A stretch of 64,000 nucleotides of DNA from Litoditis marina (Eukaryota > Nematoda > Chromadorea > Rhabditida > Rhabditidae), in contig OZ038437.1 of NCBI GenBank assembly GCA_964036275.1, forward strand, positions 4,778,501 through 4,842,500, written 5' to 3'. Below, piece by piece: positions 53,501-62,762 of this stretch. Numbering within the stretch: the stretch's first letter is position 1; every line of letters starts with the position of its first letter. The notes beneath the pieces were generated by a model. That model had not been told where the DNA came from and ran no database searches. It saw only the letters and a list, made by a program, of their open reading frames with translations. Both the position numbers and the translations under genes were made by a program.

Positions 53501-56500
53501 AAAACTGACCAAGTTTCGTCCATAGTTGCATATCACCCCCCGCGAGCCACATGGTGAACGAATCCATGCTCATGAGACTCATAAAACCATAGGTGATCGA
53601 GAGAGACGAGATCATGCCAACTACCATCATACAGTCCCTGCGAAATAAGAATTTTATAAATTGTTCATCGTTTATAGGTACATTTTAGTATCGTACAAAT
53701 ATACAGAACAATCTAATTCCCTATAGCAAAACGGTCCTCAAAAAATCGTTAGCTAGTTATAGTGAATGCCAAATTCATAATTTTCTGTGTGCGTACACAG
53801 CGGAAAAAGAGATATACAGTACCCTCCCGTCTTTCCGTTGGCAACGACTGTAGAGCACGTTTTTCTCAAGCGATTCAAAAGAGTAGTACACATTTGAAGT
53901 GTCTAATGGCGGTTTTTAATGAGAAATTGACCTAATTGAAAAAGCTATGGAGCGCTTTTCATATTAAAGAATCAGATTCGAATATTGATATTTGATATTC
54001 GGGCTAGAGGAGTTGCAGTAGAAGTAGTAGTTTTTTAAAGTTCTTAGAGTCTTAGGGTTAGAGTTCTTAGAGTTAGAGTAGGAGTTTCAGAAGAAACAGA
54101 AACGGTTCTAGCTCGATTCCAGCTCACGTTATGATACTGTTGTGGAAATGTTGCTGAGAGCCGAGATAGACCAATCCTCCCTGACCGAGCTTCAGAGAGC
54201 GTAGAACCTGAAATATATGATTGTTTGACCTCAATACACGCCGTTTTTTTTTGACGTAAATACAGGCCGTTATTCCCTCCAACATTTCAGTTTTGTCAGT
54301 TTCGATCAGTTTGACCGGTATTTTTTTCTGACCGAAGAGGTCTGGGATCAAATGACCAACACTTTTTCACACACCGCAAACGCTTCTCAATCATCGAACC
54401 CCATACAATTTGTATAAAGGCGCGTCTTTTCCCGAACGCAAAATTGTCCCAAAGTCCCAAAAAGTGACATGCACTGATTCACTCCGACGTGAAACGATAC
54501 CGTAGAGAGTGTAGCCCAGGACTTAGTTTGTGAAATATCTTACCAGGAAGAAGGCCTCCATCCAGATGGTCGGCTGGCCGGTCACTTCGGCAAAACTCTG
54601 GACGTTCGTGATAGCGTGCAGATGCGGTACTTTGGGTGGTGCCAAGAATTGAGAGGTGATCGCCAGAATGAAGATTCCGCCACTCGTCAGAAAAACGGTG
54701 CACATCGCTAACTGAAATCAAGTATTCAGAAAGAAAATTGGTTTGTTAGTTAGTTTCAATTTATTGAATTTAGAGAATTTAAGTTGATTCAGGTTGAATC
54801 TAGGTTATAAAAATAAAACTACAAAAGCACCTTTGAATTCTGATTAAATACTCGTAGTCTAATAACTGAGAACCGAGTCGAGTATAGTTCTGATTCTGCA
54901 TTCAACAACCTTACCGTTCTTCCAAATCGGGGGGAAGTTGTACAATCGCCCTAAATACGAAATGGGGGGGGGGCAACGGTACAACCCCGGACCTATTTAG
55001 CAATCGCCCTCCACTCAATTCAAAGCTGCAGGAAAGAAGGACTTTGTGCATTCATCCTCTAATGGGGGGTGGGGTTGTTGTACTACGGGTGGTATTCCAA
55101 CCTGTTTGGGCTGTGGGGGGAAATTGTACATAATAGCCCAGCTAAGATATATCACGCTCACCTTGAAGATATTTTCTCTGCTCGCCTGCGATGCAAAATA
55201 GACGCAGGCCCACGTTAGTCCCATCGCAATGTAAAACTCGCCCGTGGGATAAATCAGTGTCCTCATTTCCTTGAAGTCCACGTTCCAGTATCTGATCAGA
55301 TTACAATTTAACTAGTTAAAGGAGACCGGAGAGCAACATGGATTCTCGTAAAACTGCTGTATCCTACTTCTAATAAGAGGCGTTGCGTGTCGCGCGGCAT
55401 TGTCATGTGAATTTCACGTGGACTGATCAAACTGATAGTTATTTGTGCTCTCTGAGGCCGTATGCATGAAACATCCCGGGCCGGGTTGGGATGCTATCCC
55501 GAGCTATTTCCCGGCCAATTCAGCTCGGGATAGCATCCCCACCCGGCCCGGGATGTTTCATGCATACGGCCTCTGGTCTCAAAACAGTTGAAAGCAGCCC
55601 GAAACAGAACCTCTGCTCAAGTTGTGTTCCGGTCTCCTTTAACTGATATAAACTGAGTGAATGTAGACCAAGCAGAAATGTTTCAGTGTTTGCCTACCAA
55701 CTAAGAACGTTCAACGCCTCTCATAGAGGAAAGTGTGTTTTGTTATTGTGATATGGTAATCAATGGGTTCAACTTTTGAAACAGGAGCTTGTCATTTACA
55801 TTACTAGAACCAGAAGTAAAACTTAATGAAATCCCAGTGGAAAACTTATTTGGGCGTTTTTGCTACCAGCTAGAACGCGTTTTGTAGTTGATGTATACTT
55901 TTGTTCGATTACACAGTCACGTATTACCTGTGAAACACAGCAGAACTCAGAAATGTGTAATGATAAATTGCACGATTCTTCATTAGAATGCTAACTTCAC
56001 GTGACTATTCAAATGACTTCTAGTATAGTCGCCATTCAATGAAATTGGTAAATTATGCTTCTATAGTGTAACATGTGGTTTTTTTGTTTAGACGGTCACC
56101 GTCAATCAGTTTCACGTCACCTATCGGTTTTTTGTGAGGTAACCTGGAATTACTTATTTACCTAAAATCCGGTTTGGAGTGGGATTTGTCGGAGTAGTTT
56201 TTATGATAGATAAATCTGAACTCACAAAAACTGTCCAAAACTTTCGGTGTCGAAAAATTTGTCAAAGGAGAGTTCTCGATTTACAACATAGTACCAGTCA
56301 TTGATGTGCACTGCCCTCATTCTAGTACTGTAGCAGGCGCCGCCATAATATCTAAATGAATAATAATGAAAATATAATATGGAATATGGAAATGAAGAAA
56401 ATATGAAATAGAACATAGAATATGGAGAAAAGTGAATATGTGTCTCATTCTATTTTTGGAGGGCGACAGGATAGAAAAGATCAAAGCAGCGTTCATACTG

Positions 56501-59037
56501 GAAGTTAACTGAATAGTCACGTAAAGTCAGGATTCTATCGTGCACTTTGTCATGGCACGTTTCTGAATTCTGATGTGTTTAACATGTTTCACGTGACTGT
56601 GCAATTGACTAACAGTATAGTTTGAGCCTGATAGCCGCCATACTTGGAAAACGTTGACTGTAAAGGTAGAGGACTATATTTGTCGCCAACAGAGAAGCGG
56701 GAGGGTACTGTATATCTCAATTGCCGCTGTACGGAGTACGGACACATCCATTCCAAAGCTATACAGATATGTACTTTCGTAGCGCAGTGGTTAGCGCCTA
56801 GCTATGAAAACTTTGCTCGCCGGTTCGAATCACGCGAGAGACAAAAAATTATAAATTTGGCACCATCCATAGCACGGAAATAGCTCTGAGTACGTATGCT
56901 AGAAGATGCTGGCACCTTCATCCCATCCTGCGTCTCCTCGAACATACGCTATTTCTCTTCTCTAACATCCCACCGGGATACGAGTGGCGCGAAATAGTGA
57001 GGCATAGCGAGAGACGCAGGATGGGAGGAAGGTGCCGGGATCTTCTGGCATACGTACTCCGAAAAACTTACTGGTATTCACCGTCGTATACATTCGGACT
57101 GAGACCAGTATGAGGGTTTAGGTCGCGGCAATGGTGAGTTGTCTGGTGACAGCCTAGAAACAGTTCACATGTCTTAATTGTAGTTTAATTTCTATTCACA
57201 TGACAAAATTGTAGTTTGATCTTCATGAAAGTTGTTTTGTTAGTGAATGGGAATAAAATGCATAATCTGTTGACCTTGCCAAAAATGTTTCATAATCATA
57301 TTGTAGTCTCAGTGAAAATGAGGAAAAATTTCTGGCAAATAACTCATACACTTTTAAGGTTTCCAGTTTTCAAAGATTTCTTCTCTTGCTTCCAGTATCA
57401 TAACACATCACACCAGTAACAACAGTGTCATCACGCTCTCACACCCTCATTATTGTTCGAACTGTTACAAAGATGCGCGTAAAGCGCGTATATGATTATT
57501 CGACTTATGAGCAAGTATCAGAGAAACGAAAAATTTCATAAGTGATAAGTGCTGAATGTTATTTCGATGTTTTTCACGTTCCACGTGACTTTTATATTTA
57601 CACGTGAAAGACACGTGCACTCGTATACACGCGAAAGACACGTGCACTCGTATACACGCGAAAGACACGTGCACTCATATACACGTGAAAGACACTTGCA
57701 CTCATATACACGTGAAAGGCACGTGCACTCATATACACGCGAAAGACACGTGCACTCATATACACGTGAAAGACACGTGCACTCATATACACGTGAAAGA
57801 CACGTGCACTCATATACACGTGAAAGACACGTGCACTCATATACACGTGAAAGACACGTGCACTCATATACACGCGAAAGACACGTGCACTCATATACAC
57901 GTGAAAGACACGTGCACTCATACACACGTGAAAGACACGTGCACTCATATACACGTGAAAGACACGTGCACTCATATACACGCGAAAGACACGTGCACTC
58001 ATGCACACGTGAAAGACACGTGTACTCACCGTCATCATTGTTGGGACTGTTACAGTGATGCCACGGCAGTTGGGCCTCAAACAGATTGAAAGTGGCGATA
58101 AGAATTGTCATGAAAAAGTTCCCGAGCATTTGATCACTCAACATCACCCAGAAATTGAAAATCAACGAGGTGATGCCGATGCCTGTAAAATAACTAGTAA
58201 TTGGTTCGTGTCACGCATTCGTATCTAACTTCAATTTTAGTTACAAAACCAAACTACTATGTTTGTCAAGTGCATTAAAGCGTGCAAGTGACCCAGAAAT
58301 AGGACATCAACGACGGCATCCCGATGCCTGTGAAATGTGACCAACTATATTATAGTTTGATGTACCTGCAAAAGCGGGTGCAATCCTATCAAACACCGTG
58401 AAAACTCCGCTGGAAGTGTACTGGCCGAGTGCGAATTCCATGTAGAGAAGAGGCACACCGACTACCATCATCACCAGTCCGTACACAATGCAGAAATAGG
58501 CTGGAATAGACGGGTTTTTTTCTGAACCAGACTTTTTGAGCCAATTCCACAAGGAAACCGGTATTTTGTTAACCCTATGAGGTAGTCTTAACCTGGTTAT
58601 CTGGTTAACCCTTTTGGTAACCATTTGTAACTCTTTTTTACAAGGTCTTTTCGGAGAAATTCGGTGTTATCAAGTGGTTAACAAAAAGGTTACCCGGTTA
58701 ATGGTTAACTGCTGGGGTTAATTAAATATCAGGTTAAATGAAGAATTCGCCGACTTTTCCTGAACCAAAACCAAACCCATTCTGCCTTACTAGCTGAATC
58801 GATTCACGCTCAAACTAAATACGAAGCAACGATGGTTAAACTGAACCAATTCCCCTACCGCGCTTCACTTTTCTCTGTGTTGGGTTTTCATTCCGTATGG
58901 TCTCTACTATAAGTCACAATGGACGTACATCGGGGAGAGAGAGAGGGAAAGCAAAGAGAGGAGATGGCGAGAGGACAGAGAGAAAAAGTGGGAGATCCCG
59001 ATCAAGAGAGGAAGAGATTCAGAAAAACAAGAGAGAG

Positions 59038-59094
<57 letters not shown>

Positions 59095-61115
59095 AATCGA
59101 AAATAAGTTCACCTCCAAATCTATCCAAATTGGCAGAGAATCCGACAAATGTGTCGTAACTGTAGAGGTACGCCAAGATAACGAAAAACGAGCCATATTT
59201 CGAGTTCCAGAGCGGGTGTCGAAAGCCAATTCTGGCCAGTTTTCCCATTGTTATCTTAAAACAAACATGAAGAAAGCCAAAAATAAGTAAGGAGAAAACT
59301 AAGTTATAGTTTAAAATCGATACACGCCACCTGCAACAAGTTCGACTCGGAAGCAACCGGTACCTCAGTACGTATGCTAGAAGATCCCGGCACCTTCATC
59401 CCATCCTGCGTCTCCTTAAACATACGCTATTTCTCTGCTCTTACATCACGCCGGGATGTGAGAGACGAGAAATAGTGTGGCAGAGCGAGAGACGCAGGAT
59501 GGGATGAAGGTGCCGGGATCTTCTAGCATACGTAATCGGACCAAACTACAAACACAGCTGGATTAGGTATAGTTCACACCATTCCTACTGAGACTCCTAC
59601 AGTGACCTTACAAAATTTCCGAAGGCTGTTGTAAAGCTGAAAATTTAGTTCATCAAGAATCCACTCGTATATGTACTTTCCCTGAGTACGAGAATGAGGT
59701 GCGAGTGTCGTCAACCTTTCCGACCGTAAGTGAGTGAGGGAAATAGCTTGGAAGTTTCGAAATCCTACTGTAGGAGTCTCAGTAGGAATGTAAAAGGCTA
59801 GAGCATACACTGCATAGCCTGACTCTGAACAATAAAAACTCTCTAGAAGTGTCTTACACGCGGCTTGTGAAAAACAAGACAATATACATTTTTTCCGTTT
59901 TCCTCTTTTCGAAACTTGGTGATTTGGTGACGAAACTTTGGTGATATGGTCATTTTTATATACAAAACAGGTAAAAATATAACTTTCGCCCGCCTCCACC
60001 GTAATTTCACACCCTTTGGTTTCTTAGTTGAAACAGAGCCATGTAACTTTAACCTCCACGATGGGGGGGGGGGGGGATTAAAGTACCACAGGACTAGTTT
60101 CAGCTGAAACAAAAAAAAACGTGAGAGGTGGAAGTACTTGTTCTCGAACCAAATTGCAACTAACATTTCTCTCGTACTCCTCATTCTCGGCCGTATCCAG
60201 TACTTCGACGTCTTCTGAATGTGTTGATTCATCGCTCGGGTCCGAATTCTCCTTCGATGGGGTAACTGCTTGCAGCTGGAAAATAAATTATACAAATTAT
60301 AATTATCAATTACCACACATATCGAGATCAAGCTACACCAAGGATCTTGTCACATATAACTAACTTTTGACGTTTATCGCCGATTTTCTGTTAAATCCTG
60401 CGTTATTCTTGGGGGTCGATTCCAAAATAGTCCGTATTAACATTTATGTAGTCTCACACTAACCGTAGCGTTGATTATGAATATGTCGAACAATAAACCA
60501 AAGATTTCTATAGCTAATGAAAGGAAAGCTCGGAAGACTAATGCAAACTAGTAGGAACTGAAAAAGGAGAGGAATGGAAAAGTGGTACGTTTTGCCTCTA
60601 CCCCAGACGTAACCACTTGAATCAAGATTATAGTCTTTTTAATTCCTACTGAGACTGAGACAGTAGGATTTCGAAACTTCAGAGTCGTTTTCCTCACGTA
60701 ATAGTGATCGAAATGGTAGAGGATTTTCGAACCTCATTCTCTTCCTCATTTACAATGAATGTACGAGAGAATTTTTGATGAACAAAATTTTCAGCTTCAC
60801 AACAGCCCCCGGAAAGTTTGTAAGGTTACTGTAGGAGTCTCAGTAGGAATGGTGGGAACTATACCTCCCCCCTGAGGCATCCTCAGTGAGAAGGTGAGAA
60901 GAAGATTAGATAAGTTGTGGTTTCAACTCAATCGACCCCAAAGTTCACGTTTTTGATCGAAAATCAACGCGATAAGACTACAAACAGAACAGGATATTAC
61001 AACATAATATAGGATTTTTTCGGGAAGAGCTTATGTCAGACTCAGAGAGAGAGGAGAAAGAATAATAGAGAGAGAGAAAGAGAGAGAGAGACAACGAGAG
61101 GACGAGAGAACGAGG

Positions 61116-61203
<88 letters not shown>

Positions 61204-62674
61204 CTGACCCAAAAAGTCATCGTCTCCACACACACTCGATCACCTGTACCTAACATATCTTTCAGACGATTACGAAATTGTGAACGTGCAAAACTGGATG
61301 GATCGTGTGAACGTGAATCATGCACTTGAATAGTGCAAGAAAAACTAGTAAACATGAAAATGGTAAACATGAAAAGCGGCAAAACTGAATTTGGAAGTCG
61401 ACACAAATTTCACGAATAACTTCTCAGTAGTTTCAAATCGCAAGTTTTGAATTCACCTTTTTCGGAGGTTCATCGTTCCTCTCAGTTTTCGAAGTCTTTG
61501 ACACATGGGAAGGGGGAACTGGAACGAAATCGAGTTCGAATTGAATTAAAAAGAGATACAAATTTAGCACATTTTTTTTGGATTCTCAAGCTGTTTTTAC
61601 TGATCTTCACGAGAAAGTCCGACTCAGAACGATTGGCACCAGTTTTCCACGATTGGCGAGGTACAAAAGCGAGAGAGCATGAATGTCCATGAGACGGCAG
61701 ACCTGAGCGTCTCTCCGACACTGTACACTCTCTCGTTGGCAAAAGTGGTTGGTGATTGGCTGAGAATTGACTGAGAATCAAAACTGTATTGTTTACATTA
61801 GTTTGGTGGCGGTGTTCACTATAGTCGTCGCCAACGGGAAGGCGGGAGGGTACTGTTTATCTCACTTTTCGCTGTGTCCGCATACATGTCTTCGATTGCA
61901 AGGCTTGGCCGTTATGTGCTCTAATAGCGAAGTGGTTAGCGTCTTGCTACAAAACTTTTGCTCGCAGGTTCGATTCCGGCGAGAGACAGAAATTAATAAA
62001 TTTGGCATTCACTATATCCACTTTTTGTAGTTTGATCATGTTTCATTTTTCAAATTCGTAAATATCGCGAGAGATCAAACTACAACGAAGTTTCGATAAC
62101 TCCCCACAACAAAAACTGACGTTCTGATTCGCTGGAACGCGGTTTCTGGCGAACGGTTGAATCCGGTGAAACTTTGTCTGTTGAAGATTTCTGAAAAAAA
62201 CGTTTATTTTATTCTCTCTTTTTCGAATGTTTCCAAAAACGGAATTTCGCATTATTTTAATATCGAAAAATGTCGTTTTAAAACTTCTCAAAAATGTGAT
62301 GTTAGGAGTTAGGCTGAAATGGCTCTCATGGGAAACTCGTGAGATATTCTCATGGTGAAACTCACGAGTTTCACGATTGGATGCTATCTAGTTCACAAAC
62401 ACTTTGAGAATAACTGAACTGACTGACTGAATCATAAGAAACTTATTCAAAAGTAAACTACTAAACAACTTTACAGAAGTGCTTGGACAATTCAGAGAAA
62501 CAGAAAAATCAGAATCAGAAAAGAGAACAATGAGAAGGAGAAAGAGGGAATAAATCGAGAGGGGTAGAGAGAGAGAGAGAAAGAGAAAGAGGGAGAGAGA
62601 GAATAGGAGAGAGAAAAAAAAGAAACGCAGGCTGACTACCGAGACCGACTCACAGTGCTCAGTTTAGGAGGCAT
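47591..62674 (-). CDS. SLC6-family (SNF) transporter, divergent, 739 residues
   Basis: Nineteen exons join in frame: 62654-62674, 62121-62190, 61457-61518, 60165-60275, 59113-59254, 58366-58500, 58030-58182, 57072-57153, 56226-56351, 55162-55291, 54544-54711, 54128-54207, 53510-53637, 52572-52762, 51945-52079, 50132-50278, 49232-49315, 48480-48599, 47591-47725. Residues 1-88 are a hydrophilic Ser/Glu-rich cytoplasmic tail beginning MPPKLST. SLC6 hallmarks are W104 before TM1, ALGQYTS (159-165) after TM2, LPW..C (219-224) with further Cys at 233 and 240 in the large extracellular loop, about 12 hydrophobic segments, and LFKP...WGP (W717) at the C-terminus. The canonical GNVWRFPY...NGGGAF signature is degenerate (SANLDRFGAYFC), about nine residues shorter. 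Sodium and substrate binding may therefore be altered; the substrate is unknown. Two acceptors (exons 5 and 14) are AAG rather than CAG. Confidence 0.88.
47757..47930 (-). repeat. Dispersed repeat R1 in SLC6 intron 18
   Basis: Reverse complement carries the defining words gtggacaccataccatcg, ccgctggcaga.. and ctctgctgtctttatgggga. Confidence 0.7.
48105..48160 (-). pseudogene. Partial duplicate of SLC6 exon 19
   Basis: gccacgctcagcgacgaact copies the exon block at 47691-47710, followed by a degenerate acceptor region (aaatcaaaatct). It lies inside intron 18. Confidence 0.6.
49045..49168 (+). mobile_element. MITE family M1 in SLC6 intron 17
   Basis: tacactgttagtgaatcgcc start, cagtcacgtgaaaga, end ctctagtata. 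Confidence 0.75.
49913..50045 (+). mobile_element. MITE family M1 in SLC6 intron 16
   Basis: atactgtcagtcaatcgcac start, end acttccagcata. Confidence 0.8.
50400..50479 (-). pseudogene. Partial duplicate of SLC6 exon 16 with intact acceptor
   Basis: The minus strand reads TTTTTTTAG then ttcggacttgagtacttaat, matching the start of exon 16 (ttcggactggagtacgtcat). The frame stays open for about 25 codons (FGLEYLIGVNLVV...) to a GTGTGA/GTGAGT region. It could be a decayed alternative TM10 exon. Homology is clear only over the first 40 nt or so. Confidence 0.5.
50506..50742. mobile_element. MITE related to M2 (ccattggcattgtgcc variant)
   Basis: Ends gtttcattcccactgagacc and inverted aagtctcagtaggaacgacc. 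Internal inverted words ccattggcattgtgcca / attggcacgctgccaag. Fragments of the same variant at 7460-7510 and 31390-31435. Confidence 0.6.
50850..51086 (+). mobile_element. MITE family M3 in SLC6 intron 15
   Basis: tatagtctgttccacccact start; ggtgaaacagactata end; high similarity to 52126-52362 inverted. Confidence 0.85.
51112..51475 (+). repeat. R1 repeat with inserted palindrome (51259-51323)
   Basis: The R1 halves flank cgagagagtgtgcaggtcaa ... tgacctgcacactctctcg. The flanks of the palindrome (actcagaacgattggcgcca / ggctggccaattggctggga) are shared with 19910-19960 and 61620-61660. Confidence 0.75.
51480..51714. mobile_element. MITE family M2 in SLC6 intron 15
   Basis: tatagtctttctcattccga start, inverted tcagtgggaatggtgtgaac end. 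Confidence 0.8.
52126..52362 (-). mobile_element. MITE family M3 in SLC6 intron 14
   Basis: tatagtctgtttcaccaatc at the left; the right end is the inverted tatagtctgttccaccca. Reverse of 50850-51086. Confidence 0.85.
53008..53135 (-). mobile_element. MITE family M1 in SLC6 intron 13
   Basis: Reverse copy: aatagtcacgtaaaattac left, gcaattgactaacaccatag right. Confidence 0.75.
53215..53405. repeat. TCATGA-rich imperfect palindromes
   Basis: Repeated tctcatgag / ctcatgagat words with inverted arms ggcggcgtagcaatcc and ggcattgctaccgc. Similar word clusters at 62315-62375 and 33530-33580. Confidence 0.55.
54927..55133. mobile_element. C/G-run MITE in SLC6 intron 10
   Basis: gttgtacaatcgccc left and inverted ggggggaaattgtacat right; the internal tacaaccccggacctattta block matches 31730-31750. 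Confidence 0.7.
55454..55573. repeat. Near-perfect 120-bp GC-rich palindrome in SLC6 intron 9
   Basis: gaggccgtatgcatgaaaca at the left is exactly inverted at the right. The inner arms gggatgctatcccgagct / agctcgggatagcatccc continue the stem to a short loop. The stem is about 50 bp. Confidence 0.9.
55893..56027 (+). mobile_element. MITE family M1 in SLC6 intron 9
   Basis: tatacttttgttcgattaca start, end acttctagtata. Confidence 0.75.
56494..56620 (-). mobile_element. MITE family M1 in SLC6 intron 8
   Basis: Reverse copy: tgaatagtcacgtaaagtca left, caattgactaacagtatag right. Confidence 0.8.
56675..56870 (+). repeat. tRNA-derived SINE, copy 4, in SLC6 intron 8
   Basis: Leader tgtcgccaacagagaagcgg, then cgtagcgcagtggttagcgc and gccggttcgaatcacgcgag. 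Confidence 0.7.
56891..57056. mobile_element. Palindromic MITE family M4 (about 166 bp)
   Basis: Ends tacgtatgctagaagat and inverted atcttctggcatacgta; inner arms catcctgcgtctcc / gagacgcaggatg. Copies at 59369-59534 and, truncated, 63351-63450. Confidence 0.85.
57600..58031. repeat. 27-bp minisatellite, exactly 16 units, starting at the exon 7 splice donor of the SLC6 gene
   Basis: Unit acacgtgaaagacacgtgca plus ctcatat, 27 bp, with no length variation over 432 bp. Most units carry two CACGTG words; some have acacgcg instead. Because 27 is divisible by three, all frames stay open on both strands, but these are not proteins. On the gene's strand the last unit contains the true donor G/GTGAGT (58030/58029). 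In other units the same place reads ATGAGT. Confidence 0.95.
58272..58327 (-). pseudogene. Partial duplicate of the 5' part of SLC6 exon 7
   Basis: The minus strand has a TTTCACAG acceptor, then gcatcgggatgccgtcgttg, like exon 7 (gcatcggcatcacctcgttg), then an early stop. It lies between exons 6 and 7. Confidence 0.65.
58935..59094 (+). repeat. GA-rich tract, (GA)n core 59036-59093, in SLC6 intron 5
   Basis: Near-pure purine. It ends about 19 bp from the exon 5 donor (59112). Confidence 0.9.
59369..59534. mobile_element. Palindromic MITE family M4 in SLC6 intron 4
   Basis: tacgtatgctagaagatccc left, inverted gggatcttctagcatacgta right. Confidence 0.85.
59568..59801. mobile_element. MITE family M2 in SLC6 intron 4
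   Basis: tatagttcacaccattccta left, inverted taggagtctcagtaggaatg right. Confidence 0.85.
60629..60863. mobile_element. MITE family M2 in SLC6 intron 3
   Basis: tatagtctttttaattccta left, inverted taggaatggtgggaactata right. Confidence 0.85.
61043..61200 (+). repeat. GA-rich tract, (GA)n core about 61123-61199, in SLC6 intron 3
   Basis: Core of about 38 GA units preceded by imperfect gagaaaga units. Confidence 0.9.
61670..61735. repeat. 65-bp palindrome family M5 in SLC6 intron 2
   Basis: cgagagagcatgaatgtcca left and gacactgtacactctctcg inverted right; a divergent copy. Confidence 0.6.
61819..62016 (+). repeat. tRNA-derived SINE, copy 5, in SLC6 intron 2
   Basis: Clearest copy, bounded by TATA-type ends: leader gtcgccaacgggaaggcggg, tRNA-like part aatagcgaagtggttagcgt ... 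gcaggttcgattccggcgag, tail aaattaataaatttggcatt. Confidence 0.75.
62520..62626 (+). repeat. Imperfect GA-rich tract in SLC6 intron 1
   Basis: gagagagagagaaagagaaa-type sequence, purine-rich but interrupted. Confidence 0.75.
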
Positions 62675-62738
62675 CAGGCCGTATGGGAGGTAGACAGGAT
62701 AAAGAATGAGATGGAATGATGACCAACTCTCATTCGTA

Positions 62739-62762
62739 CACGTGATACACGTGAGACACGTG
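62739..62762. promoter_or_regulatory. Three CACGTG E-boxes at 9-bp spacing upstream of the SLC6 start
   Basis: CACGTG at 62739-62744, 62748-62753 and 62757-62762, that is 65-88 bp upstream of the proposed start codon (minus strand, 62674). CACGTG is the canonical site of bHLH proteins such as the MXL and TFEB/HLH-30 groups. A promoter role is inference. Confidence 0.4.

Noticed and set aside
57600..58031. CRISPR-like regular repeat spacing
   Set aside because: Units are contiguous with no unique spacers, and the context is a eukaryotic intron.
57536..58165. Open frames of 160-209 codons on both strands with nine-residue repeats (such as TRERHVHSY)
   Set aside because: They are a by-product of a 27-bp minisatellite whose unit length is a multiple of three; the true exon here is only 58030-58182.
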